Shown here piece by piece: positions 35,323 to 43,657 of a DNA stretch of 64,000 bases. Made by a program: the position numbers and the translations under genes. Origin of the DNA: CAVPTL01 sp963794415 (GTDB taxonomy: Bacteria > Actinomycetota > Thermoleophilia > Gaiellales > JAICJC01); contig CAWCDI010000001.1 in the NCBI GenBank assembly GCA_963794415.1, forward strand, positions 1,488,001-1,552,000. Reading direction: 5' to 3'. Below the pieces are notes generated by a model, which was not told the DNA's origin, did not search any database, and saw only the letters and a list, made by a program, of their open reading frames with translations. Position 1 is the first letter of the stretch. Every line of letters starts with the position of its first letter.

Positions 35323-35777
35323 CTTCCAGGCTGCATCCGGGTGGTGACGCCGATGCGGTTCCAGGCGTTGATGGCGAGGATCAGCGAGATGAGCTGCGCG
35401 AGCTCTGCGTCCTCGAACTGCGCCGCCGCCGTGGCGTAGACGTCGTCGGGCACGTGGGTCTGGGCGAGCAGGGTGACGGCGTCAGTCAGCGCCAGCGCTG
35501 CTCGCTCACGCTGGGTGAAGTAGGGCGCCTCCTGCCACGCGGGAAGTGCGTAGAGCCGCTGCTCCGTCTCGCCGCCGGTGCGCGCATCGGTGGAGTGCAT
35601 GTCGATGCAGTAGACGCAGCCGTTCAGCTGCGAGGCGCGCAGCCGGACGAGCTCCTTGAGCGGCGCCTCGAGGCCCTCGCCGCAGGCCGCGTCGAGCGCG
35701 ACCATCGCCTTGTACACCCGGGGAGCGAGCGCCCCCAGGTCGATCCGCTTTGCTGGTATCTCTGTGATTGGTGTCAT
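35319..35777 (-). CDS. carboxymuconolactone decarboxylase-family (AhpD-like) protein
   Basis: 152 aa. The alkylhydroperoxidase core has LRASQLNGCVYCIDMHSTDA, with the redox CxxC and distal His of AhpD, and QLISLILAINAWNRIGV at the end. Probable disulfide reductase/peroxidase. Divergent from the MocR regulator at 35825, an arrangement common in actinobacteria, so it is probably MocR-controlled. Confidence 0.88.
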   Translation of the reverse strand: MTPITEIPAKRIDLGALAPRVYKAMVALDAACGEGLEAPLKELVRLRASQLNGCVYCIDMHSTDARTGGETEQRLYALPAWQEAPYFTQRERAALALTDAVTLLAQTHVPDDVYATAAAQFEDAELAQLISLILAINAWNRIGVTTRMQPGS

Positions 35778-35787
35778 GGCCCGAATC

Positions 35788-35815
35788 CTAGAGCCGCAGA
35801 AGCACACGACTAGAG
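35788..35815. promoter_or_regulatory. direct repeat CTAGAG x2, 22 bases apart, in the MocR/AhpD intergenic
   Basis: CTAGAG at 35788-35793 and 35810-35815 in the 47-base divergent region. MocR/GabR-family regulators bind direct repeats about two helical turns apart, so these are candidate operator half-sites. Confidence 0.45.
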
Positions 35816-35824
35816 TCCAGATCG

Positions 35825-37219
35825 ATGTCCGAAACGTGGGCCAATTTCAGCGCCGACCTTCTGCTCGATCTGGGGGGATCCCACCGTCGCGAGGCGGTGG
35901 AGCGAGCCATCCGCGAGGCCATCCGCACCGGCCGGCTGGCAGGCGGCACGACGCTCCCGTCATCCCGGGTGCTCGCGGCCGAGCTCGGATTGGCCCGAAA
36001 CACGGTGGCCGGCGCCTATGCCCAGCTGGTCGCAGAGGGCTGGCTCGTGGCGCGCCAGGGATCAGGCACACGCGTGTCGCTGCAGCACGTCCCCGCCGTG
36101 GGCCGGCCGGTCACCGCCAAGCGCCAGCGGGCCCGCCCGAGGGTTGACCTCACGTCGGGCAAGCCCGACCTGGCGGAGTTCCCGCGAGCGGCGTGGCTCC
36201 GTTCGGCCAGGCGCGCGCTGAACCGGGCGCCGAGCGAGCTTCTGGGCTATCCCGACCCGCGCGGCATCGAGCGCCTCCGGGAGTCGCTGGCGGGCTATCT
36301 CGGCCGCGCGCGGGGAGTGCGGGCGACGGCCGACAGGATCGTGATCTGCTCGGGGTTCACGCAGGCGGTCAACCTGCTCTCGACCGCGCTTCGCAGGCGC
36401 GGCGCCGGCACGTTGGCGATGGAGTGCTACGGGCTGCCGCCACACCGCGAGATCGTGCTGGCAGCGGGTCTCGAGACGACGCTCATCGACGTTGACCGCG
36501 ACGGCGCCGTGATCGAGCAGCTCGCAGGGGAGGACGCCGTGCTCCTCACCCCGTCGCACCAGTTTCCGCTGGGCGTGCCGCTTTCGGCCGAGCGGCGGGC
36601 CGCCGTGATCGAGTGGGCAGGCTCCGGCGACAGGCTGGTGATCGAGGACGACTACGACGGCGAGTTTCGCTACGACCGGCGGCCCGTCGGTGCCCTCCAG
36701 GGTGTCGCTCCAGAGCTCGTGACGTACGTCGGCACCGCCAGCAAGAGCCTCGCCCCCGGGCTGGGGCTGGCGTGGATCGCGGCGCCGCGCCACGTGCTTG
36801 CCGATGTGGTCGAGGCCAAGCGGCTGAGCGACGGCCACACCGGCGTGTTCGAGCAGCTCACGCTCGATGACCTGATCCGCTCGGGCGCCTACGACCGTCA
36901 CGTGCGCCGGTCGCGCCTGCGATACCGGCGGCGGCGCGACCGCCTGCTGGCCGCGCTCGAGTCGGCGCAGACGCCCGTCACCGTCAGCGGCATCGCCGCC
37001 GGCCTCCACGCCGTGGTTGAGCTTCCGGGCAGAACAGCCGCGGACGAGCCCGGGATCCGCACGCGGGCGGCCCGCGCCGGTCTGGGCCTCACCAGCCTCG
37101 GCGAGTTCCGGCAAAGGCCAGATCCACAGGCACCCGCGGCGCTCGTGGTGGGGTATGCCACGCCGCCCGAACACGCATACGGCGAGGCGCTGGAGCTCCT
37201 GATCGACGTGCTCGGCTGA
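35825..37219 (+). CDS. MocR-type (GntR plus aminotransferase fold) regulator
   Basis: 464 aa. N-terminal GntR winged helix (LPSSRVLAAELGLARNTVAG, EGWLVARQGSGTRV), then a fold-type I aminotransferase domain with IVICSGFTQAVNLL, IEDDYDGEFRYDRRP and the PLP lysine region YVGTASKSLAPGL. Such regulators (PdxR, GabR, TauR) sense PLP or amino-acid adducts. Divergent AhpD-like neighbour and direct repeats suggest control of that gene. Confidence 0.9.
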   Translation: MSETWANFSADLLLDLGGSHRREAVERAIREAIRTGRLAGGTTLPSSRVLAAELGLARNTVAGAYAQLVAEGWLVARQGSGTRVSLQHVPAVGRPVTAKRQRARPRVDLTSGKPDLAEFPRAAWLRSARRALNRAPSELLGYPDPRGIERLRESLAGYLGRARGVRATADRIVICSGFTQAVNLLSTALRRRGAGTLAMECYGLPPHREIVLAAGLETTLIDVDRDGAVIEQLAGEDAVLLTPSHQFPLGVPLSAERRAAVIEWAGSGDRLVIEDDYDGEFRYDRRPVGALQGVAPELVTYVGTASKSLAPGLGLAWIAAPRHVLADVVEAKRLSDGHTGVFEQLTLDDLIRSGAYDRHVRRSRLRYRRRRDRLLAALESAQTPVTVSGIAAGLHAVVELPGRTAADEPGIRTRAARAGLGLTSLGEFRQRPDPQAPAALVVGYATPPEHAYGEALELLIDVLG

Positions 37220-37220
37220 G

Positions 37221-38423
37221 CTACCAGGCGCCGATGTCGATGCCCAGCCGGGCGGCCGGGTCGATGCACGTGCGCAGGTAGAGGGCCGTCCCCACGTCGC
37301 CCGTCCAGAGCGTGTAGCGGCCCCGGCCGTACTGCGACCGAGCCGCCTCGATCTGCTCGATGGCGTGCATGCCGAAACGGCGGGCGCGCTCCAGCCAGAT
37401 CTCCTCTCCGGTGCGCTCGTGGAGGGCGAGAAACGCCAGACCGTTGCCGGCGGTGCCGTGGCAGAGGCTCGCGCCCTTCGTGAGCGGCCCGGCCGTCCAC
37501 GTGAGCTCGCCGCCGGCGATCAGAAGCTGGGTGAAGTCGTCGTCATCCGGGGCGATCCCGGCAAGCGTCGCGACCACGCCCGGCGAGCCGTGGCACCACT
37601 GAGTGCGGATCTCCTGTTCCGGGCGGGGCCGGAGAGGCATGTTGGCCAGCGGACGCCAGTTGGCGAGGCCGTCCTCGACGATCGCCGTTGCCGTGGCGGT
37701 CTTCACCGCGTCGCGTGCGAGCTCCTCCATCCGCGCGTTGCCCAGCAGCTCCGGCCGGCCGGCGAGTGCGCGCACGTTTCCCGCAAAGCCGTGCGCCGGG
37801 CTGATGTACTTCGCCACCGAGCCGTAGAGAAGCTGTGTCCAGATGCGAAACCCCAGCTCCCGGTCGTGCTCCCAGCTCCCCCACACCGACTCGGCGAGCC
37901 GGAGCCACACCTCGGCCCACCGCTGCTCACCCGTGCGCTCCAGCATGGCCGCGGCGACCAGCATCGAGCCGGGAGCGCCCCACATCACCTCGATCGCGGG
38001 ATTGGCCGAGTTCTCGGCGAGCACCTGGTGCAGCAGGTCGCGGCGGCCGGCGTCGGGCGCGAGCCGCTCGGCCACGGCCAGCATCCCGGCGCGGCCGCTC
38101 CAGAAGCCGACGGGCGGCGGCCCCTCGAACTGGAGCGCCATGAACCGGGCATCCAGATCGGCGGCCACCGACGCGTGGTCGCGCTCGGAGCCCAGCTCGT
38201 TCAGCCCCCAGAGCATGCCCGATGCACCGATGTAGAGCGTCATGAACCACTCCGGCGGATCGTCGCCGCTGGATTCGGCATCCATCGGATGCATCGGCCA
38301 GAGTCGCTCGGCATCGAACGCCTGCTCGGCGTCCTCGATCACACGGGCGATCGCGGCGCGGGCGCGACCCTCGTCCCACTCCTGGCCGGTCAGCGGCTCG
38401 TGTACCTCAGGCGAGTAGAGCAT
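37221..38423 (-). CDS. LanC-like (lanthionine synthetase C-like) protein
   Basis: 400 aa alpha/alpha-toroid. Zinc ligands are present: C277 in QWCHGSPG, and C321-H322 in CHGTAGNG; the conserved AHGFAG histidine is at 211. In lantibiotic synthesis LanC adds Cys thiols to dehydroamino acids; stand-alone LanC-like proteins instead bind glutathione or repair dehydroamino acids. No LanB, LanM, protease or precursor gene is nearby, so the role is open. It is convergent with the MocR gene one base away. Confidence 0.85.
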   Translation of the reverse strand: MLYSPEVHEPLTGQEWDEGRARAAIARVIEDAEQAFDAERLWPMHPMDAESSGDDPPEWFMTLYIGASGMLWGLNELGSERDHASVAADLDARFMALQFEGPPPVGFWSGRAGMLAVAERLAPDAGRRDLLHQVLAENSANPAIEVMWGAPGSMLVAAAMLERTGEQRWAEVWLRLAESVWGSWEHDRELGFRIWTQLLYGSVAKYISPAHGFAGNVRALAGRPELLGNARMEELARDAVKTATATAIVEDGLANWRPLANMPLRPRPEQEIRTQWCHGSPGVVATLAGIAPDDDDFTQLLIAGGELTWTAGPLTKGASLCHGTAGNGLAFLALHERTGEEIWLERARRFGMHAIEQIEAARSQYGRGRYTLWTGDVGTALYLRTCIDPAARLGIDIGAW

Positions 38424-38434
38424 CGTGCGTGATC

Positions 38435-39487
38435 CTAGGCCCGCGGAGACGGGTACGCCTCAACGATCTCCGCCGGCTCCGAACCGCAGAAGCACCGCGA
38501 GATCCATGAAGGCGGTGATGGACGAGATGCGGCCGCCCTCCATCGAGAGCACGTCGATGGCGTGCACGCGAAACATCCCGTCGGCTGCCCGGCGATGGTC
38601 GCGAAGGCGACCTGGGCGCTGACGGCGACCGGCTCCAGCCGCCACGCTGCGCCCGGCGTGAGCGGCCACTCGCGCAGGAACGCGGTGATCGCGGGGCGCC
38701 CGCGAAACCAGGTCGGCCGGGGTGGCATGGCGAGGACGGCGTCGTCGGTGAGCATGCCGACGATGGCGTCCACGTCCGATCGCGCCCACGCGTCCATGTA
38801 GCTCTTGATGAGCCGCGCCAGCCGGGCGTCGCCCAGCGATCGCACCGTGGCCTGCTGGCTCTCGCCGGCCAGCCGCTGATCGACGGTGGCGTGAGCGCGC
38901 TGCAGCATGCTGGAGACCGACGCCGGGGTGGTCTCGAGCACGCCTGCCACCTCCGCGCCGCTGAAGCCCAGCACGTCGCGCAGGATCAGCACCGCCCGCT
39001 GCCGCGCGGGCAGGTGCTGGAGCGCTGCGATGAAGGCGAGCTCCACCGCCTCGAGCTGCTCGTAGCGAGCGCCGGGCTCGTCCGCGGGGAGCGCCGCCAC
39101 GGGAAAGGGGTCGATCCAGACCGACTCCACCAGCGGCTCTGCGGGTCGCGTGCCCGAGGTCTGCGCCGGCCCGTACTCCTGCGGCAGCATCCGCCGGCCG
39201 CGCCGCTCGATCATCTTGAGGCACGCGTTGGTGGCGATGCTGTAGAGCCACGCGCGCAGCGAGCTTCGCCCCTCGAACCCGGGAAGGCCGCGCCAGGCGC
39301 CGAGGAGCGCATCCTGCAGCGCGTCCTCGGCGTCCTGGATGGAGCCGAGCATGCGGTAGCAGTGCACCAGCAAGGCCTGCCGATGCTCTGCCACCGCGAG
39401 GTCGAACTCCCGCTCACCCGCGGAGGTCAGCGGAGGCCGTATGACCCGATCTCCTCGAACTCGGCGAACACGGGCTGATCCTCGCAC
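38435..39487 (-). CDS. ECF RNA polymerase sigma factor (SigG/SigJ-like) with frameshifted NTF2-like C-terminus
   Basis: Sigma region 2 (HRQALLVHCYRMLGSIQDAE, DALLGAWR), region 4 (LPARQRAVLILRDVLGFSGA) and a C-terminal SnoaL/NTF2-like domain (YMDAWARSDVDAIVGMLTDD), as in the group where that domain tunes activity. The current frame degenerates after AFATIAGQP at about 38585. The +1 frame continues properly (MFRVHAIDVLSMEGGRISSI, TAFMDLAVLLRFG) to a stop at 38460. One base seems lost around 38580-38587. The start is also unclear; the family usually begins near TSAGEREF (about 39425), which would overlap the stop of the upstream gene. Confidence 0.82.
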   Translation of the reverse strand: MRGSARVRRVRGDRVIRPPLTSAGEREFDLAVAEHRQALLVHCYRMLGSIQDAEDALQDALLGAWRGLPGFEGRSSLRAWLYSIATNACLKMIERRGRRMLPQEYGPAQTSGTRPAEPLVESVWIDPFPVAALPADEPGARYEQLEAVELAFIAALQHLPARQRAVLILRDVLGFSGAEVAGVLETTPASVSSMLQRAHATVDQRLAGESQQATVRSLGDARLARLIKSYMDAWARSDVDAIVGMLTDDAVLAMPPRPTWFRGRPAITAFLREWPLTPGAAWRLEPVAVSAQVAFATIAGQPTGCFACTPSTCSRWRAAASRPSPPSWISRCFCGSEPAEIVEAYPSPRA

Positions 39488-39723
39488 CGCTCCGAAAGCC
39501 CTGCCTGGAACTCCCCGAAGGCCTTCGTGCTCTGGAGGGGCGTCCCGTCACCTTCGGTCGCGGCGACGTGGACGAACGTGCGCCCGTCATCGAGCCGAAA
39601 CGTCGCGTATCGAAACCCCTCGGGCTTGGTGTCATTGAGCTCGGCGTACACATTTCGCACGAGCTCGGCGTTTCGCTCGGACTCGCCGGGCTTCACCGTG
39701 TATCGCACCATCATCTGTCGCAT
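39427..39723 (-). CDS. small dimeric alpha/beta-barrel protein, 98 aa
   Basis: Start at an ATG seven bases after GAGGAG. MMVRYTVKPGESERNAELV, RTFVHVAATEGDGTP and FEEIGSYGLR resemble ABM/EthD-like small proteins. It precedes the SigG-like factor and probably shares its transcript; many SigG-like factors are linked to such small genes. Confidence 0.75.
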   Translation of the reverse strand: MRQMMVRYTVKPGESERNAELVRNVYAELNDTKPEGFRYATFRLDDGRTFVHVAATEGDGTPLQSTKAFGEFQAGLSERCEDQPVFAEFEEIGSYGLR

Positions 39724-39786
39724 GTCAGATCTCCTCATCCGGTTTGTGTAATTGATGAGATCCGGTGCGGGCGCGAAATCCATCGG

Positions 39787-40554
39787 TCAGGGTTGTAACA
39801 CGCGTCCGAAGAGCTCGAGCAGACGCGACCAGTGGCGCTCGGTCGCAGCCTCGTCGTAGGCGGGCGTATCGGTGTGCGTCCACCCGTGCTGCGCGCCGGT
39901 GTAGAGCTCCGACGTGTGGCGCACGTGCGCCTCGGCGAGCGACCGGGTCAGGAGCGCCATCTGCTCGGGCGGCATCGATCCGTCGTTGTCGGCGTGGCCG
40001 ATGTAGAGCTCGCCGGCGGCGCGCACCGCGGAGAGGTGCGGGCTGTCGTCATCGCCAGTGGCCATCCGGCCGCCGTGGAAGCTCGCGGCCGCCGCGACGG
40101 CGTCGGCAAACTCGCCCGCCATCCGCAGGCTGAGCCGGCCGCCCATGCAGTAGCCAACGGTGCCGATGGGTGCCTCGCGCACGTCGGCGTGGCTCCGCAA
40201 GAACTCGAGCCAGGCTTGCGAGTCGGCGATGGTTGCCTCCACCGTGAGGGCAGCCATCATGGGCCGCAGCTCGGCGAAGAGCGGGCCCCGATCCTCTGCC
40301 TGCAGCTTCTGCTCGAGGTCCTCCACAACCGGCGATCGGGCATCGCGGTAGAACACGTTTGGGACGAACACGCTGTAGCCGCTGCCGGCGAGCCGGTCGG
40401 CGTGGGCCCGAAGCGCCGGCCGCAGGCCGTAGGCGTCCATGTAGATGATCACGCCGGGAAACGGTCCGCCCGTGGCAGGGCGCGTGAGGTAACAGTCGGC
40501 GACGCCAGAAGGCGTGGTGATATCGATCGTGTCTGAGGTGAGGTTGGGAGTCAT
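39787..40554 (-). CDS. dienelactone hydrolase-family protein
   Basis: 255 aa alpha/beta-hydrolase. Cys nucleophile in GTVGYCMGG (C136), Asp in HADNDGSMP and His in GAQHGWTH: the Cys-Asp-His triad of dienelactone hydrolases. Cleaves cyclic esters such as 4-carboxymethylenebut-2-en-4-olide in characterised members; no aromatic-degradation cluster here confirms that substrate. Single gene, divergent from the APH-like gene by 11 bases. Confidence 0.9.
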   Translation of the reverse strand: MTPNLTSDTIDITTPSGVADCYLTRPATGGPFPGVIIYMDAYGLRPALRAHADRLAGSGYSVFVPNVFYRDARSPVVEDLEQKLQAEDRGPLFAELRPMMAALTVEATIADSQAWLEFLRSHADVREAPIGTVGYCMGGRLSLRMAGEFADAVAAAASFHGGRMATGDDDSPHLSAVRAAGELYIGHADNDGSMPPEQMALLTRSLAEAHVRHTSELYTGAQHGWTHTDTPAYDEAATERHWSRLLELFGRVLQP

Positions 40555-40565
40555 GGCCGAATCCT

Positions 40566-41462
40566 ATGCTTGGTGAGATGCACGCCGACGAGCACCCAAT
40601 CGATGCCGCTCTGGTGAGACGCCTGGTGCGGGCGCAGTTTCCCGCGTGGGGGCATCTTGCCGTCACGCCGGTCGAATCGTGGGGTACCGACCATGCCATC
40701 TTCCGGCTGGGCGACGAGTTGGCGGTGCGCCTTCCGCGCATCGCCGGAGCCACCGGGCAGGCGCGGAAGGAGCTTCGCTGGCTGCCGCGGCTCGCGCCCC
40801 AGCTACCGGTGCCTATTCCGCTGACGCTCGCACTGGGCGACTCGGGCGAGGGGTACCCGTGGGAGTGGTCGGTGTGCCAGTGGCTGGAGGGCGAGCCGAC
40901 GGCGCCGGGCGGCGTGGACGCGGCCTTCGCCGCCGGCCTGGCGCGGTTTCTCACCGCGCTTTGGTCGATCGACACCGCCGACGGGCCGCCTCCTGCCACC
41001 GCCATGTCCAACCGCGGCGGGCCGCTGGGGGCGCGCGACCCAGCCGTGCGCGACGCGATCGAGGCCCTGGGTGGCGAGGTCGATGCCGCGGCGGTCACCG
41101 CGATCTGGGAGGCAGACGCTGCCGCTCCGGCGTGGGATCGCCCGCCGGTGTGGATCCACGGCGACGTCCTGCCGGGAAACCTCCTGGCTGCGGGCGGCAG
41201 GCTGGCGGGGGTCATCGATTTCGGCTGCCTCGGCATCGGCGATCCGGCCTGCGACGTGATGGCCGCCTGGGCGCTTCTCCCCCGCGGCGCACGCGCCACC
41301 TTCCGGGAGGCGCTCGGGCTGGACGACGCCACCTGGGCGCGTGGCCGCGGCTGGGCGCTCTCGGTCGCGCTGATCGCGCTGCCCTACTACCTGCAGACCA
41401 ACCCCGGGATCGTCGCGCAGAGCCGGCGCACCATCGCAGAAGTGCTCGCAGACGCTGCCTGA
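40566..41462 (+). CDS. aminoglycoside phosphotransferase-family kinase
   Basis: 298 aa APH/choline-kinase fold. Nucleotide-site DELAVRLPR (beta-strand Lys position replaced by Arg), PWEWSVCQWLEGE hinge, Brenner motif IHGDVLPGNLL and VIDFGCLGIGDPACD (metal Asp). The group includes many housekeeping kinases and self-resistance enzymes; resistance cannot be inferred. Start at 40566 or the ATG at 40578. Confidence 0.85.
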   Translation: MLGEMHADEHPIDAALVRRLVRAQFPAWGHLAVTPVESWGTDHAIFRLGDELAVRLPRIAGATGQARKELRWLPRLAPQLPVPIPLTLALGDSGEGYPWEWSVCQWLEGEPTAPGGVDAAFAAGLARFLTALWSIDTADGPPPATAMSNRGGPLGARDPAVRDAIEALGGEVDAAAVTAIWEADAAAPAWDRPPVWIHGDVLPGNLLAAGGRLAGVIDFGCLGIGDPACDVMAAWALLPRGARATFREALGLDDATWARGRGWALSVALIALPYYLQTNPGIVAQSRRTIAEVLADAA

Positions 41463-41521
41463 GCCGGAAATGATTGACCGATTATGGAGTGTCGCCCGAC
41501 CGGCCAACTACCGTGCATGGC

Positions 41522-42781
41522 GTGTCCGCTCTCCGGTCGTTTTGCGCACTTTTTTGCGTTCTCGCAGCACTTGTTCTCGTACCCGCTGTGGGCGCCGCGA
41601 GCCATCCCCTGGCGCGGCGGGTCTGCGCCCTGCCCGCGCCGGGTCACGTCGCGTGTGCCGCACTCGTCGCGCAGACGCCCGCGGGCGTGGTGCAGGTGGC
41701 GGCAGACACGCCGGAGGGGCTCCTCACGCCCGCCCACATCCACTCGGCCTACCTGCTCCCCACGCTGACGCCGCTCTCGGGCGGTAAGCGCAAACAGCAG
41801 ACCATCGCGATCGTCGATGTGTTCAACGACCCCGACGCCTTCGCCGACCTCACCATCTACGACAAGCAGTTCGGGCTCCCGGTGATGCCCAAGTGCACCA
41901 CGAAGATCACCACGAGCTGCTTCGAGAAGCGCAGCCAGACGGGGTCGAGCACCGTGTTCCCCGACTTCGATGAGCAGTGGGCGCTCGAGGAGTCGCTCGA
42001 CGTGCAGGTCGCCCACGCCACCTGCCAGAACTGCAGGATCATCCTGGTCGAGGCAAACTCCACCGCCATCGAGGATCTCAACAAGGCCGAGAACACCGCC
42101 ATCGCCGTCGGCGCCACCGTGGTCTCGAACTCCTTCCTTGCCGATGAGTACTCCTCCGAGGCGGGCGACGTGGCGAAGTTCTGGACGCACCCGCACGTGC
42201 CGCTCGTGGCGGCCTCGGGCGACAACGGCCTGGCCGCGAACTGGCCGGCCGTGCTGCCGCAGGTCGTCGCCGTGGGCGGCACCAGGCTCTCGCTGACCCC
42301 GGCCGGGAAGTGGCTCTCCGAGACGGCCTGGGACAGCACCGGAGCCGGCTGCTCCAAGCACATCACGACGCCGGCGTTTCAGAAGGCGCTCGCCGTGTGG
42401 CCGTCCACGGGCTGCAAGACGGCGCGGGCCACCAACGACGTGGCCGCAGACGGAGACCCCGCGACCGGCGCCCCCATCTACGACGGCAACGGCTACCTCG
42501 GCAAGGTCGGCTGGATCAAGGTCGGCGGCACCTCGCTCGCGACCCCCATCATTGCCGCCACCTACGCGCTGGCGGCAAACGGCGCCAAGTACACGTATCC
42601 CACAGCGCGGCTCTACAACCTGATGGGAACGCTCGCCTTCCACGATCCGCAGAGCGGCGGCGTGTTCAATCCGGCCAGCGGCAACGACGGCCAGTGCTCC
42701 AAGGTGCTCGAGTGCAACGGGGCTCCGGGCTACGACCTGCCCACCGGCGTCGGCACCCCGCGCGGCATCGACGGCTTCTAA
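41522..42781 (+). CDS. secreted sedolisin-like (S53) serine protease
   Basis: 419 aa. Start set at a GTG giving a Sec signal peptide (FCALFCVLAALVLVPAVGA). Catalytic-domain landmarks: ALEESLDVQVAHA (Glu and Asp of the sedolisin triad), ASGDNG (oxyanion Asp) and VGGTSLATPI (catalytic Ser, usually SGTSA). Cysteines at several points suggest disulfides. No long propeptide is visible, so only a short activation segment is present. Extracellular protein degradation is the likely role. Confidence 0.85.
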   Translation: MSALRSFCALFCVLAALVLVPAVGAASHPLARRVCALPAPGHVACAALVAQTPAGVVQVAADTPEGLLTPAHIHSAYLLPTLTPLSGGKRKQQTIAIVDVFNDPDAFADLTIYDKQFGLPVMPKCTTKITTSCFEKRSQTGSSTVFPDFDEQWALEESLDVQVAHATCQNCRIILVEANSTAIEDLNKAENTAIAVGATVVSNSFLADEYSSEAGDVAKFWTHPHVPLVAASGDNGLAANWPAVLPQVVAVGGTRLSLTPAGKWLSETAWDSTGAGCSKHITTPAFQKALAVWPSTGCKTARATNDVAADGDPATGAPIYDGNGYLGKVGWIKVGGTSLATPIIAATYALAANGAKYTYPTARLYNLMGTLAFHDPQSGGVFNPASGNDGQCSKVLECNGAPGYDLPTGVGTPRGIDGF

Positions 42782-42802
42782 GCCCCGGTAGGCTGGCCCG
42801 GC

Positions 42803-43657
42803 ATGTTCGCGGTCATCCTCGCCTTTGCCGCCGCGCTCCTCTTTGCCCTCGGCACGGTGCTGCAGCAGAAGGGGACGCTCGCCGAGCCCGCCGACTCCAA
42901 CATGCGGGCCGACTTCCTCGCGCGCCTCGCGCTTCAGCCCGTGTGGCTCGCGGGCGTCGTGGTGGTGATCGCCGGGTTCGGGATGCAGGCATGGGCGCTT
43001 GGTATCGGCAGGCTGATCGTCGTCCAGCCGATCCAGGTGACGAGCGTCGTCTTCACGCTGCCGCTCGGCATGTGGCTGACCGCCCAGATCGTCACGCGCC
43101 GCGAGGTGGCGGGCGCGGTGATGGTGACAGCGGGGCTCATCGCGTTCGTGGCCTTCGCCGACACGACGGGCGGCCGCGACGACGCCCCCGGCGGCGAGTG
43201 GCTGATCGCCGGTGCGATCTGCGTGGGCGTCTCGGTCGTCCTGCTCGTCACCACGCTGCGGTCGCGGCCGGCGATTCGCGCTGCGGCGGTCGGCAGCGCC
43301 TCGGGGATCCTCTTCGGCCTGAGCGCCGCTCTCACCGTGCCCGCCGTTGACGACTGGGGCGGGAGCGTCACGGCGTTCGTCACCGACTGGCACATCTACG
43401 CGCTCCTGCTGGTCTCACTGGCGGCGTTCTGGCTCACGCAGATCGCCCTCCAGAACAGCCTCGAGATCGCGATTGCCACCAACCAGGCGCTCACCTCGGC
43501 GGTGGCTGTGGCGCTCGCGATCGGCCTCTTCAACGAGAACTTCCGCGGGTCGGCGCTCGAGGCCGTCGTTGCGATCGCCGCGCTCGGGGTGGCAGCCTAC
43601 GGCCTCTACGTGCTGCTGCTCTCCCACCCGGCCGCCCCTACTCCGCCGCCGGCCTGA
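42803..43657 (+). CDS. DMT-superfamily transporter (EamA-like)
   Basis: 284 aa with ten hydrophobic segments in two halves, e.g. VILAFAAALLFALGTVLQQK and LIVVQPIQVTSVVFTLPLG; the second half starts VGSASGILFGLSAALTVP. Drug/metabolite family permease of unknown substrate. It ends with a 20-base overlap with the convergent GNAT gene. Confidence 0.82.
   Translation: MFAVILAFAAALLFALGTVLQQKGTLAEPADSNMRADFLARLALQPVWLAGVVVVIAGFGMQAWALGIGRLIVVQPIQVTSVVFTLPLGMWLTAQIVTRREVAGAVMVTAGLIAFVAFADTTGGRDDAPGGEWLIAGAICVGVSVVLLVTTLRSRPAIRAAAVGSASGILFGLSAALTVPAVDDWGGSVTAFVTDWHIYALLLVSLAAFWLTQIALQNSLEIAIATNQALTSAVAVALAIGLFNENFRGSALEAVVAIAALGVAAYGLYVLLLSHPAAPTPPPA

Noticed and set aside
37221..38423. Lantibiotic biosynthetic cluster
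   Set aside because: Only a LanC-like gene is present; no precursor, dehydratase, protease or transporter nearby.
40566..41462. Antibiotic-resistance gene call (also 63421-64000)
   Set aside because: APH-like and AadA-like folds are shared by many non-resistance enzymes; nothing in the context supports resistance.
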